DNA from: Ceraceosorus guamensis
Lineage: Eukaryota > Basidiomycota > Exobasidiomycetes > Ceraceosorales > Ceraceosoraceae
Length of the DNA stretch: 64,000 nucleotides
Assembly: GCF_003144195.1 (NCBI RefSeq)
Contig: NW_020290056.1
Location: 1-64,000, forward strand
Direction: 5' to 3'
The notes beneath the pieces are model-generated. The model saw nothing but the letters and a program-made list of their open reading frames with translations. It was not told where the DNA came from and searched no databases. Made by a program: the position numbers and the translations under genes. This document shows positions 1 through 11,035 of this stretch, in pieces (within the stretch, counting starts at the first letter, position 1; every line of letters starts with the position of its first letter).

Positions 1-13
1 CCCCCCGGCAAGC

Positions 14-1691
14 ATGGCGCAAGCACTGGGATTGGGCGCAGGTTTCAAGGCTTTGGTGCCTACGCTGGCCATCATTTATGGAGGACAAGCAGTGGCCAGC
101 GTGCCCGCCATCGCATACAAGACCGAAAAGGTAAAAAGTCAAGAGCGCATGCATGTATGCCGTGCTCCCGTGCGTGCTTCGTGCTCACACACACACACAC
201 ACACACTTCTCCCTCGCTTGCCCTCTCCTTCACTCTTCCCTCCTGTTTCGCTCGGTCCACCCGCACCGGCACCGGCACCGGCACCGGCAGTTCTACGATC
301 TGACAGGTTCGCTGGGATTCTTTTCAGGCGTAGCAGCCTCTCTCTACTCCCCTTACCTCACCCGTCGTTTCATCCAAGGCGACAAATCAGCCATCCTGCC
401 CAATCTCCGCAGCTTTGCACCTAGACAGCTCATAGCCAGCGCTCTGGTCGTCGCTTGGGCCGCTCGCTTGGGAAGCTTCTTGGCGCTGAGGATACAAAAG
501 AGCGGAAAGGATGAGAGGTTCGATGAGATCAAGCAGAGCCCTGTCAAATTCTTTGGCGCTTGGTGAGTGGGGTCGCGGTCGCGCGCATGTGTGGGTGGTT
601 GGGACGTGGGGAGTGAGAGTGGCTTGCGGGAAGTGAGAGCGCGAAAGAGGCTTCCGCTTTTTGCTCACCTGCTCACCTGCTCACCTGCTCACCTGTTTGC
701 CGGACCTCCCCGTAGGATGGCTCAAGCCACTTGGATCACCCTTACCGCCCTGCCTGTATGGCTGATCAACGTCTTGCCAGCCAAGGCTCATCCTGCGCTC
801 GGCATCGTCGACGTTGCAGCGCTAGGTCTTTGGGCTGCAGGTTGGGGACTGGAAATCGTTGCAGATAGGCAAAAGAGCGCTTGGAGGTGAGTCGTTGTAG
901 GCTCAGCGCGACGCTCCGCAGGGCGAGTGGGCGTGGCCAACCAGCGAGGCGTATAAGCGACTGCCGCGAGGATGGAAAAGGGCGATTGACGATGCTGTGC
1001 GAGTGGTTGTAACGGGCATGCAATCCTCACACCATTCTCCTTCTACTTCGCCCCCCACCCCCAACAGAGAAGCGCAAAAGGCTGGCAAGCACGATGAGAA
1101 GTTCATCAGCTCTGGTACCTGGTCCGTCAGTCGTCATCCAAAGTGAGTTGGACATGGCAATCGTTGGCCCCCACTGCGCATCCGCGCCTCTTCGAGAAAA
1201 CTAATGTCTCTTCTCCCTTTGGCCCCTCCTTCGCTGCATCGCGCAGCTACGCTGGCGAAGTGACGCTCTGGTCTGCCCAATTCCTCCTCTCTGTCCGAGC
1301 ACTCTCTTCCAGTTCCTCTGTGGGCATCCTGGGCCCTGCACCCGTGCTGCTCGGTCTAGCAGCTGTAGGACCGCTGTTCGAGTACTCGCTTATCCGCTTC
1401 GCAAGCGGCGTACCCTTGCTCGAAAAGGGCATGGACAAGAAGCTGGGAGATGAGTGAGTGGGCGGGGTTGCAGGTGCAGGTGCAGGTGCAGGTGCACGGA
1501 AGGACTGCTTGGGGTGGCGATGGTGGTTATGCATGCGCATTTGCGAGGGCGAAACCAGAAATGCTGAATTTGCTTCCTTCTTCTTCTCCTCCTCCTTCTT
1601 CTTCGCCCCTCTCTTTGACAACAGCCCCAAGTACAAAAAGTACAAGGAGACGGTACCCTGCTTTTGGCCAATCGTCGGATCTACAAAGTGA
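14..1691 (+). CDS. DUF1295 / steroid 5-alpha-reductase-like membrane protein
   Basis: Six exons join in one frame: 14-130, 291-562, 716-886, 1068-1142, 1247-1453 and 1625-1691, giving 302 residues. All introns have GT/AG ends. The protein is mostly hydrophobic with several membrane segments. Near residue 205 it carries the family signature, a lysine-rich stretch followed by SGTWSVSRHPNYAGEVTLW, where the R-H-P-N-Y core is typical of DUF1295 and related sterol reductases and methyltransferases. Members are integral membrane proteins, often annotated as NAD(P)H-dependent steroid or fatty-acyl reductases; the substrate cannot be read from the sequence. The ATG at 14 is used because the protein is then family-like from its start; an exon to the left of the window cannot be excluded. 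Intron 1 holds a (CA)n microsatellite and a CACCGG run. Confidence 0.85.
186..206. repeat. (CA)n microsatellite in intron 1
   Basis: About ten CA units inside the first intron of the DUF1295-like gene, followed about 60 bases later by four CACCGG-type units before the acceptor. Confidence 0.9.
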
Positions 1692-3116
1692 AAGCTGGGG
1701 CACGGAGACGCACGCGCAGCCAGCAATGCAGAGGCCGATGAGAAACTTTCGTGCAATGCTTCAGCAACTGCCGTTGTTTCTTTCTTTGAAGCTTTCAGCT
1801 TCAAGCAGGCGAGGGCGGCACGACGCAAACGACAATGCACGCTCTGTAATAGTCAAAAGGTGCGCGCTAGAATACGATGGAGTGATCGAGTGGGCGAGGG
1901 ACAAGAGGTTTCGATCTTGCTTGCTTTGCTGGGGTGGGCGGGCAAGCGCAGAAAGTCGAAGCTCGTGATCGGCGAGGGGGGAAAAGAGAAGATGCTGCTG
2001 CGCATGGCACGTTCACTGTAGGTCTTTGTTTGCGGGAGCAAGTTTGAACATTTGACAAAGTCAGGAGCGGGTGCGAGAAGGGGAGAAGGTAAAGGGAGGA
2101 AGCTTGCGAGGCCCGAACAGACTTTAGCGCGCATGGATGGGCCCCCCGCGCTCTCTGTGCTTCATGGTCCGTGTGATTGCGCTTCTCTCCCCCCCCCCAC
2201 CACCCCCTCGCCGTCCTTGTTGCCGCTGCTTGCTGCTGCGGCATTGGCGAGCAAAGATCGCCCTCAGAAGCAGGACTTTCTGAAATAGTCCAATAGCGAA
2301 CGGGAAAGGCCGGGCGCGGGTGTATTGTTCGACGTGCGCTGCTCGCCACGCCCTTCCTTCCCCCTTTGGATGCTTCGTCCGGGGGCCTGCGTCCGGGGCC
2401 TGCCTGGCCTTTTTGGCGCATATCGTTCCACTGCGCAAAGGCGTGGATCCTGAGTGGCGAAACGGGTAAATCGCAGCTCGGAGGAGAAAGGGGGGCGCGA
2501 GAGTGGGGCGAGTGGGGCGAGTGGCGAACGGTGAATGGCGCAGAGCAGGGCCGGGGCCGGGGCCGGGGCCGGTGCCGCGTTTAGCACGGGGGGGGGGGGA
2601 CCACATTTACGTATTTTCAAATGCCCTTGGCTTGGTTTTTTCAGAACGGATGCTTGCTTTTGTACGACCCGCCCTAGCGCAAGCTCTTCCGCCCATTGCG
2701 CAGAGCGCGGACGGTCGAAGAGACTTTGCGAGCTGGGGGGGGGGGGGAAACAAGCAAACAGGACGGCGGGCGCACCGCTTCGCGCTCGTTGCGGCGCTGC
2801 GCCGCTCGGCGTTCGCCAATACACAAGTTCGTGGGCGGGCGGGGCGAGGCAATGTTGGCGTAAAGAGTCCGCGCGCGGGTTCGGAATCGTGTGGAGAGGA
2901 GGGCGCTTCGACACGCCACTCACCACTGTCGGAAGCGCTGCGTTTACTGGCACGTTGAACATGATGCTGCATCGGATCATTCACGATTGGCGGCCGTTGG
3001 GTCATCCGCGAGTATGCTGCGGGGAGGGTGGGTGCGCGCAGCGCCCGACGTCTTGCACGGCTTGCACCCCTACCGCTCGACGCACATCTCTCTTTGCAAC
3101 CAGTCCTGCTGTTGGA

Positions 3117-3157
<41 letters not shown>

Positions 3158-3350
3158 CGGCATTTCTAAGCTTTCGTGTGACCGTCTCAATATCTTGTTC
3201 CTTCGAAGTGTGGAACAAGGTGAGTCATCGGTGCGGACGTGTGCTCCATAGCCATGCGAGGCGAGCTGACCGAGCAGAGCAACGGAACCCCCCCGCCCCG
3301 CTTCGCTTCCGTAGATCTGACTCGTTACGCAACACGAAGAATCCATAGCG
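1692..3350. other. Intergenic, very GC-rich, microsatellites
   Basis: No convincing gene. It holds a GGGGCC-type run (about 2548-2572), two poly-G tracts (about 2590 and 2737) and a long (CA)n tract at 3119-3155. Long open frames occur on both strands, but they encode Ala/Pro/Arg-rich low-complexity peptides and owe their length to GC content. Confidence 0.7.
3119..3155. repeat. (CA)n microsatellite, about 18 units
   Basis: Uninterrupted CA dinucleotide tract about 200 bases upstream of the secreted polyglutamine gene. Confidence 0.95.
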
Positions 3351-3532
3351 ATGATCAGACTGATCAAGATATTTGCCCTCGTTGAAGTGGTGCTGGGCAT
3401 CACCTCCAACGCCCAAGGGCAGCCCCTGGCGCAAGTTCGACGAGCAAGCGCGCAACGATTTTCATCCGAGCTTCGCACGAGTCCCTCTCTCGCCCTACCG
3501 GTAGCTGCTAGAGGCACCTCCTGGAAGCCTCA

Positions 3533-3579
<47 letters not shown>

Positions 3580-3800
3580 GACTTCAACGACGTTTTCTAG
3601 GCAAGCTTTTTTCTTGCTTTACAGGAGGGGCGTGCAAAAAGACGGTCAAAAGTCCGGAACATTCTCACAGGTGGTACGAAGAGCAGACGATTCCGGACAT
3701 GACGCCTCACGACGATCACTCCATGGTCGGCATGACGCCAGTGATGTTTAGGAACAAGATCAGGTATCCCACTAGCCTTAGACCGACGGTCAGAGATTAA
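3351..3800 (+). CDS. Predicted small secreted protein with polyglutamine tract
   Basis: Single exon, 149 residues. The N-terminus (MIRLIKIFALVEVVLGITSN) has a charged start and hydrophobic core like a signal peptide, with likely cleavage near residue 20-24. Residues about 60-76 are nearly all glutamine, encoded by an almost pure CAG run (about 3536-3577), so length variation between strains is likely. After the tract come a basic LQRR, a cysteine pair in SCFTGGACKK, and a His/Met/Pro-rich tail. I recognise no domain. Small size, signal peptide and lack of a known fold fit a candidate effector, but that is inference. The start is the first ATG in frame and is followed directly by the hydrophobic core. 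Confidence 0.65.
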
Positions 3801-5153
3801 CAACAACGAAAACGAAAATCAAGAAAGACGTGGGGGCGCCTCTTGAGCATGCATCGTCGGGCTCGGAGTGGGAGCGCACTGAGCGCCTCGCGCTGTGTAG
3901 CTCAGGACAGCAAAGACGACCAGAGATCATCATCACAAAGTCCCCGCCTCTCCTCGTTGCAGCCAGCTCTGCTTGGCGCTCAAAACCTCCTCTGCAGTCC
4001 GACGAGTCCGCAAAAGGATCTAGCCGGTGTAAGTGCAATGGCACGTGATCGCGACGCTTCAACCGTCCGTCCCGTCTGTCCGTCCGTCATTGACAAACCA
4101 CCAAAGCGAAGCCTCGAAGTTTGCAATATGAATGCCCTTCACATGAACACTCGAGAGTGCGGATTTTGCTCGGCGCGAATGCGCGCTTGCGACTGTTATC
4201 GGCCGAATCGGTCAACAAGCTGCCAGTCTGTTTTCCCATCTCATCGAAGGACGCTTGATGGTGACTGCAATTGGGGGACTCGTTAGTGTGACGGTACGTG
4301 GCAGAAGAGGTCTGCTTATGTTTGCCCAAGCGTAACGCTTGATTAGAACCGAAGCAAGGGTCGGGGAACGATTAGTAACAGCCAATCACGAATGCTGCGG
4401 TTGCTCTTTCTGGACACGAGTTGGCGAATCGCCGAGAAAGTTGCAGTCTTGCTTTCTCAACTGCCTAGTCTGTCCCCCCAAGCCTCGTTAGTCGTTCCTG
4501 ACATCTTGAAGTGTATCGGATCCTATTTTGTTCTGTTCCCGATGTAAGCACCGCTGGCTGGCTGGCTGGCTGCTCCTCGAACCCTGCACTCGAGACTGTT
4601 GAGTTTCGAGTTGCGGTTCCTCGCATCACATCCGCCATCGCGCGATCATTCTTTCCGTCATGAGAAGATGTGTGACTGCGTTGCGTCACGGTCCAACGAT
4701 CACTACTACAATAGCCACGCAGAATGGCGAAGGCCAAAAATCCTCGAGCGAAGCCTTTCGACCGCGCCGGATTCACATTTCCCACGCTATAAACACCACC
4801 CCGTTGGGGGCGACGCTGCATGAGCCGGAGAAGCCCACCGCTGCTGCTGCTGCTGCTGCTGTAGCTGCTGCTGTTGTGGTCCCACTCGCATCTTTCGACC
4901 GGTTCTGATTCTGATTTCGATTCGCCTTCTAGTATTTTTTTTTTTTTTTTGATTTCTTGGCGATTGCCATGGAAACGAATGAATGGCCGCCCCAGCTCGA
5001 ATTCAAGAATCCAGCGCCTCCGCTCACACCGCACCCTGATCAACGGCAAGTTCGGACCGTGCTCTGCTGCACCTGCACCTGCACCTGCATCTGCACCTGC
5101 ATCTGCACCTGCACCCGCATTCAGCCGCGCAGCACAAGAACATGACAATCACC

Positions 5154-5188
5154 AATCGTGAATCGTGAATCGTGAATCGTGAATCGTG
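5154..5188. repeat. Five tandem copies of AATCGTG
   Basis: A perfect seven-base tandem repeat, five units. The unit matches a motif scattered singly through many intergenic regions of this window. Confidence 0.95.
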
Positions 5189-6465
5189 AAGCTTTGATGC
5201 GAGGATGCAACGGGGACTAATAATGATCGCGTAGGCCTCTTGCGCCATGCCATCTACTGTATGCCTCTACGACGTACTGTATCTACGGCTGGGCAATTGC
5301 CCGTAAAGTACTCGTGACTGTAAATGCAATCACGAATGCTCCCTCCATCTCAAGTGGCGCGAAAGGCTGTGTGTGCAGCTACGCTTGCTTGACCCTACCA
5401 ATCGTGAATCACGAATGTGTGACCGTGGATGATCCCCCCCCCCTGTCTCGCTCGTCTCGGTCGGGCTCTTTGAATGCCTATGAGATCGCAAAGACTTGCC
5501 GTTCCCTCGCTCGCCAATCGTGGCCCGGAGCATGGTCAGCACAGTCGCGGTGCACGAGTGCACGAGTAATGCAGATCGTGATGTGATTCCCGAGTCGCTT
5601 ACGCTTTGCATGGTCACGAGTCACACAGTCGAGTATAGCAGCGCAGCATGAAGGCCACGCAGCCATCTGCAAGCAGCAGGGTTTTGCTTGCTTGGCAAGA
5701 CGCGCGCGTCATCGATGAAGCTGCGTGCATCGATCGCGCTACCGCGGTAAAAGAAGAAAATGACGTATGTATGCATCGTCAGGGACCCTGCAGGTACTGT
5801 ATGCAAGCGCAGGCGCATTCGGCGGGCGGGCGGGCGGGCACGCGCCGCATCATCGCGCGATCGACGCTCGAGCAACTCTGACGGCTCATCTATAGAAAAC
5901 GAAGATTTGAATTGAAGCGTCCGCGCGATCGATGCACAACCGAACCTGCATTTGGAGATTCATCAATAATTCTGATCCACTAGCTCACACTCACACTCGT
6001 GCAGTATCTTGCAATTCACAATTGAAAGCGGAGCTATGCAAATGCAAGCATGCTGCACGCACCTTCATCACCGCATCAAGTTGTCCGCACGCAGCCGCAC
6101 CTGGCCGGGGGGCTGGCTGCTGCATGTACCGCTCCGCTCCCGCTCCGCACCTTCCCTCCCTCTTGTACCGCCCGCTGTGCCGCCCCGCCCTGTCCGCTCT
6201 TGACCGACGGCATCATCAGGGTTTTGTGATGTCAACGTGAATGGACCGCGTATTGTCCCCCTCAAGAAATCGCAAGTTGTGATTTACAGGACCCTCTCTC
6301 TCTCTCTCTCTGAACCGGCTCGCTTGCCCCGACTGTGCCCGCCTTTCGGGTGATTGATTCTTGTTTTGAAATACCGGCACCGGCACCGGTACTCAGACTG
6401 TAGGTGCAATATGCATGCATGCGCTCGGCGATTTGGCACATCCTCCTGCTGCTGCGAAGGGCCGC

Positions 6466-6510
6466 TGTGCTGTGCTGTGCTGTGCTGTGCTGTGCTGTGC
6501 TGTGCTGTGC
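6466..6510. repeat. (GCTGT)n microsatellite
   Basis: About nine pentanucleotide units, in the intergenic region upstream of the MFS transporter gene. Confidence 0.9.
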
Positions 6511-6987
6511 ACCTGGACTGAGCACTCGCACTCGCACTGTGACTCGCACTCGCACCCGCACTCGCGCTCCAGTGCCTGGGACCCGTTAACGCGAGGCCCT
6601 GCCTCCACCCCATGACACCCGCGCTCGCGATCGATCGAAGGGGGCTGGCTCCCTTCCTCCTCCTCTTTTTGAGCTGTCTTTGCCCCGCACCCGCACCCGA
6701 TCTCTCGGCACGCCTCGACCTCATGAGAGATCAAAGTCGAGTCGCGCTGCATGGATACATAAGCACCCACGTCACAGACAATTCATCTTATAGCTAGCTG
6801 GCCTTGCGTAGTGCTGTTTACCACCATCCCACATCACTCGTCCGCTCGGCTGTTCGACCGTAGAGACGTGTTGGGAGAGCCCCCCCATCGAGTGCGCATT
6901 GCTTTTCCCACAGACCGCTAGAGCAGTAGCTCTTCGCACCCCCTCTCCTCCTGCCTCTTTGCCACCCGCGACCTCGATTGCTGCAAG

Positions 6988-8823
6988 ATGGCAGCGGGAT
7001 CGTCTAGCGACGCGTCGTCGTCACAAGTCGCACCTAGCCAGAGCAAGGAGATGAAGGACCCCAACGACACCAAGAAAACCGTCGTCGAAACCGTCGTCGA
7101 TGCTGCCGTCACCACTCCCGATTCGGAAGAGACGCAGACGCAAGCGGAAAAGAGGGGAGAGCAGCAGCAGCAGCAAGAAGAAGAAGAAGAGCCAGAGGAG
7201 CCCATCGAGCACCGCACGAGGAGCGGCAAGTTTATGGGCAAGTTTGCGCCGGATGGTAGACGCGTGTTGACGGATGAAGATGAAGGTGCGGACAAGGTGC
7301 TGGGCGTGAGTTTCCCAGAGTGGAAAAAGTGGTGGATCATCACCGTCATCTTTATGGTGCAGCTGTCCATGAACTTCAATACGGGCGTCTACCAAAACGG
7401 TGTGGGCAAGTTTCCCGAAGAGTGGGGCTTGTCCGAACAAGGCGCGCGCGTAGGAGCTGCCGTCTTTTTGATCGCATACGCTTTCGGATCTCAACTCTGG
7501 GCTCCCTGGTCCGAAGAGCTTGGAAGGAGAATCGTCATGCAGATCTCTCTAGGTCTGGTCAACATCTTTCAACTTCCCTGCGCCCTAGCGCCCAACTACG
7601 GATCCGTCGTCGTTGCAAGGGTCTTTGGAGGTCTGTTCAGCGCTGGAGGCAGCGTCACGTTGGGAATGGTGGCGGACATGTGGGAAGCGGAGAACCAGGC
7701 GTATCCCATCGCCTACGTCGTCTTTTCAAGCGTCGGCGGCTCTTCGCTCGGCCCTCTCATCGGTCCCTTTGCCGAGGCGTATCTCTCTTGGCACTGGATC
7801 TTTTGGCTGCAACTCATCTTTGGTGGCTTCGTCCAAGCCGTGCACTTCTTCACAGTGCCCGAGACCCGCTCTTCCGTCCTGCTGGATCGCGAAGCCAAAC
7901 GGCGGCGCAAGGAGGAGGGCCAGGAGATTTGGGGTCCAAACGAGGTCCGCGGCAGGCGCTTCACCGTCAGAGGTATCCTGACCACCTGGTTGAGACCTTT
8001 CGAAATGCTCTTCACCGAGCCAATCGTGCTTTGCTGCTCCCTGCTCAGCGGCTTCTCCGACTCTCTCGTCTTCGTCTTCATCGAGTCTTTCAAGCTGGTG
8101 TACGAGCAATGGGGCTTCATGGCACCGCGCACCGCTCTCACCTTTGTGCCCATCTGGATCGGCTACATGATCTGCTGGGCTTCCATGATCATCCCCATCG
8201 AGCGTTTCAAGAGAAAGGCCAAGCGCGATCCTGACAGCGTCACTCCGGAATCTAGACTCTGGTGGCTGCTCTTTACAGCTCCTCTGGAGCCCATCGGTCT
8301 CTTTATCTACGCTTGGACCTCTTTCGGACCAGATCACGGGCCCGGCATTCCCGTATACGCTCCCATGGTAGGCTCGGTGCTCGTAGCCATCGCCAACTAC
8401 GCCATCTACATGGCCACCATCGACTACATGGTCGCAGCTTACGGACCCTACTCTTCATCGGCTACCGGTGGCAATGCCTTTGCGCGTAATGGCCTCGCAG
8501 GCGTGGCGACGATGTACGCCATCCCTCTCTACAGCAACCTTGGTTACCAGTGGGCGAGCACCTTTTTGGCTCTCGTCGGCATCTTTGTCGTCATTCCCAT
8601 CTTCGTATTCTACTTCAAGGGAGCCTACGTGCGCAGCAAGTCCAAGTTTGCAAACAGTCTGTCGGACGAGAGGAAGGCTAGAGGAGGTCATCGTGTGGTC
8701 GAGGATGAAGGGGAGAACGAGTATGGCGATATCGAGGGTCTGCATCATAGACGAACACATGCAGAGAAGAGAAACACGTCGGCGCCGGATGTGCAAGACG
8801 AGAAGTCGGCAACTGTGGCGTGA
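6988..8823 (+). CDS. MFS transporter, DHA1-like drug/polyamine:H+ antiporter type
   Basis: Single exon, 611 residues. A hydrophilic N-terminal cytosolic tail of about 110 residues, with glutamine and glutamate runs, precedes an MFS core with about 12 membrane helices in two halves joined by a basic loop around residues 290-330. Visible family signatures are a loop 2-3 motif-A variant (APWSEELGRR), an arginine in helix 4 (VVVARVFGGLFSAGG), a motif-C-like helix 5 (GGSSLGPLIGPFAE) and the post-helix-6 motif PETRSSVLLDREA. Such proteins act at the plasma membrane and export toxic compounds, polyamines or metabolites using the proton gradient; the substrate cannot be told from sequence. The C-terminal tail is charged. 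The ATG at 6988 is in good context and no upstream in-frame start is needed. No biosynthetic cluster genes lie next to it. Confidence 0.9.
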   Translation: MAAGSSSDASSSQVAPSQSKEMKDPNDTKKTVVETVVDAAVTTPDSEETQTQAEKRGEQQQQQEEEEEPEEPIEHRTRSGKFMGKFAPDGRRVLTDEDEGADKVLGVSFPEWKKWWIITVIFMVQLSMNFNTGVYQNGVGKFPEEWGLSEQGARVGAAVFLIAYAFGSQLWAPWSEELGRRIVMQISLGLVNIFQLPCALAPNYGSVVVARVFGGLFSAGGSVTLGMVADMWEAENQAYPIAYVVFSSVGGSSLGPLIGPFAEAYLSWHWIFWLQLIFGGFVQAVHFFTVPETRSSVLLDREAKRRRKEEGQEIWGPNEVRGRRFTVRGILTTWLRPFEMLFTEPIVLCCSLLSGFSDSLVFVFIESFKLVYEQWGFMAPRTALTFVPIWIGYMICWASMIIPIERFKRKAKRDPDSVTPESRLWWLLFTAPLEPIGLFIYAWTSFGPDHGPGIPVYAPMVGSVLVAIANYAIYMATIDYMVAAYGPYSSSATGGNAFARNGLAGVATMYAIPLYSNLGYQWASTFLALVGIFVVIPIFVFYFKGAYVRSKSKFANSLSDERKARGGHRVVEDEGENEYGDIEGLHHRRTHAEKRNTSAPDVQDEKSATVA

Positions 8824-9599
8824 GCACCGCCCCCCGACTCCCTGCATTATCATTTCCTTGTTCATATCTTTGCGCTCGGTGTCAGCACGCCCTTTGTACC
8901 CATACGATTCTCTGGTGAATGCACAGTGTCTCCATCGTTTTTTTTTGGGAATTGAAGCACACCGCGGCAAATCGTGCTGCTTTCCAGTCCGAGAGCGCGT
9001 GGTTTCGCGACGCACCAGCTGCTGATCTTCTGAGTGCCGCCGAGACGACGATTTATTTGAGCAAGAGACCTGTTCAGCGCAGCGCTCACCTTACCGCCTT
9101 TCTTCATGACCTCATATCCGAATCAAGTCTTCCATCAGAGCGAGCTGGTCAGAGCTCCGAGGATTCGCTCGTCACTAGGACATGGTAAACGGCGTTCACC
9201 CTTGCCAGCTGAGCCGAGCCAACGCTCAGAAGCAGCAAGCTCAGCTCAGCTCAGCTCAGCTCAGCTCAGCTCAGGGCCCGGTCGTTCAAGGTCTCGTAGA
9301 CAGGCCTGTTCATTGACTCTTGGCCCTAGTAAGATGCAAACCCGCCACACTTGCGCAAATGCGAAGAAGAAACTTGACCCTCGTGCCGCGTTTGCCGGGC
9401 GGGGGCTGACTTAGAAGCGCCGACATCGGCGTAAGCGTAGCCATGGCGCGAGTGCGAATGACTCTCTGCCAGCAGCCAAAAAAAAAGTCGTCGACGTGCA
9501 TTGTTCGATGTGGCAGAATCTTGCATATGCCCAGCTTCCTGCTGCGGTCCCTTTTTGGGAAAAAGCCGTCTTTGAAAGGCGCCGCCCCGCGCTCGACGC
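8824..9599. other. Convergent intergenic region with (GCTCA)n repeat
   Basis: Lies between the 3' ends of the MFS gene and a minus-strand secreted-protein gene. It holds a (GCTCA)n run of about seven units at 9239-9275. I see no gene. Confidence 0.65.
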
Positions 9600-10175
9600 T
9601 TACCATCGCGTGCTGGCTGCTTTGCTTGGCCTGGGACCTGCTGCTGCTGCTGCTGCTGCTGCTGCGAGGAAGCCAGAAGATTCGGACTGGAGCGTCGATC
9701 CTTTGAGCTTTTGTGCCTGTTTGTGCGCTCGAACCGACTCTTTCAGATCGCCCATGCTGTCATGCTCGGCTTTTTTGTAAGCGTAGCTCGATAGGCTGTC
9801 AGAGCTGATGCTGTACTCCGTCACCGGCGAGCCTCTGCGAGGTGGCGAAGGTCCTGGATCGCTAAAGTCCGTCTTGCCACAGCCTAGGCAACTCAAATTA
9901 CCTCCTCGCCAAGTCGTCGTCGTCGCTGATGCTTTTTCTTCCTGCTTGATGAGAACTTTTTTGGCAAGGCTCGAAAGGAGTGGCGCCCTTTTCCAAATCG
10001 ACGACCAGGAAGGCGTAGCAGCAGCAGCAGCAGCAGCAGCAGCGTCGGGTTTTGCTTTCGAGACCCGCGTGTCCGGCGTAGGGGGCGTCTGCATGGCGTG
10101 GGCAGATCTTGTGCCGAGAAGAACAGCAATGACGAGTATGTGAATGCTCGCAGCGAGATGCAGTCCTCGAGACAT
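9600..10175 (-). CDS. Predicted secreted protein with polyalanine tracts
   Basis: Single open frame of 191 residues on the minus strand. The N-terminus (MSRGLHLAASIHILVIAVLL) is followed by GTRSAHAMQ, a good signal peptide with a likely A-H-A cleavage site near residue 27. Two polyalanine tracts, encoded by GCA/GCT runs near 10015-10042 and 9641-9665, flank a middle part with a small cysteine cluster (LSCLGCGK) and a Ser/Tyr-rich stretch. No known domain. The stop lies within a good splice-donor match (ATG followed by GTAAGC), so a further 3' exon is possible and the true C-terminus may differ. Its neighbours on both sides include other predicted secreted proteins. A role as an effector or cell-surface protein is inference. 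Confidence 0.6.
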   Translation of the reverse strand: MSRGLHLAASIHILVIAVLLGTRSAHAMQTPPTPDTRVSKAKPDAAAAAAAAATPSWSSIWKRAPLLSSLAKKVLIKQEEKASATTTTWRGGNLSCLGCGKTDFSDPGPSPPRRGSPVTEYSISSDSLSSYAYKKAEHDSMGDLKESVRAHKQAQKLKGSTLQSESSGFLAAAAAAAAAGPRPSKAASTRW

Positions 10176-11035
10176 TTTTGCGACTAGTGTGGATCGTCCT
10201 CGGTCAGCGCGCCACTCGAAGAGAGGTAGGGCTCGTTGTAGAGCTACTCACAGGCTCGAAGGGAATCTCAAGGCAAGTAGGACTGATCGTAAAGACTTGG
10301 CAGAAGCGTCGCAGACCTGTCAATGTTGAGAAGAGAAGAAATGAGCTGCGCGAATGGTGTAGAAGAGGATGTTTGCAAAACTCTTCAGTGGGTTTCAGAC
10401 ACGGACCGAATTGTCTGATGCAGCAGAACAAGTTCAGATGTGGCCAACTGTCAGCACCCTAACGCCAAGCTTCACGGTGGGCACTTTTTCTTCGTCAATC
10501 AACTATCCTCCATCCACGCGCGTGTGTACCGGCACGGCAATGCTCGACGGATGGGCGCCAAACGCCAATGCGCACTGCTATCAGCAAAAGCAACTACAAG
10601 CAGAGCGCCGCCACCCTAGCTCAGCCGAGAGACGGCGGTGAAAGACACACCCGTCAGGCGTCGACGCTCGTCGTTGCGCTCGACGAGCTTCCCTTTTGCT
10701 TCAGCTACTAATCCTCCCGCGTTGTGAACAACCGACCTGAGGAGAAGGTGTCACACTCGCGGCTCTACTCGTATTTCGGACCGTCTGCATGTCTTGTGCG
10801 AGCTACGTCAATGATGCGTACAGTGGTATGGTAGGTAGCCACTCGGATCGAAGTCCCGCAGAGTTCCCTTGCTTGCAGTACGCGCTTTGTATGACGTGTC
10901 CTCAACGCTCGGATTCGTCTCGAAGCAGCCGACCAATCGGCAGGCTGTCGCCAGGCTCTGCTGAAGCGCAATCAGAAATCCGGCCTCAAAGCTTGTAAAG
11001 CCGTACCATCACCCACTTTTCCCACTCTTCCACGC
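10176..11035. other. Intergenic region between two minus-strand secreted-protein genes
   Basis: About 860 bases that should hold the 3' end of the gene at 11036-11933 and the promoter of the gene at 9600-10175. I see no coding region or strong repeat. Confidence 0.55.

Larger units (their letters stand above)
3801..6987. other. Long intergenic region rich in short tandem repeats
   Basis: No gene recognised in about 3.2 kb. It contains a GCT run (4839-4860), a poly-T tract (about 4935-4950), TGCACC-type repeats (5065-5118), five tandem AATCGTG units (5154-5188), a GGGC run (about 5819-5838), a CT run (about 6295-6312), a GCTGT run (about 6466-6510) and CGCACT-type repeats (about 6520-6570). 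The motifs ACTCGTGA (5310) and AATCACGAAT (5328) belong to a dispersed intergenic motif family described in the findings. The last few hundred bases presumably hold the promoter of the MFS gene. Confidence 0.7.

Noticed and set aside
1840-3320. Several long open frames on both strands, up to about 240 codons
   Set aside because: They overlap each other in many frames, encode Ala/Pro/Arg-rich low-complexity peptides, and are explained by high GC and microsatellites.
7320-8234. Long alternative-frame and antisense open frames inside the MFS gene
   Set aside because: They are Arg/His/Leu-rich shadows of a clearly conserved single-exon transporter.
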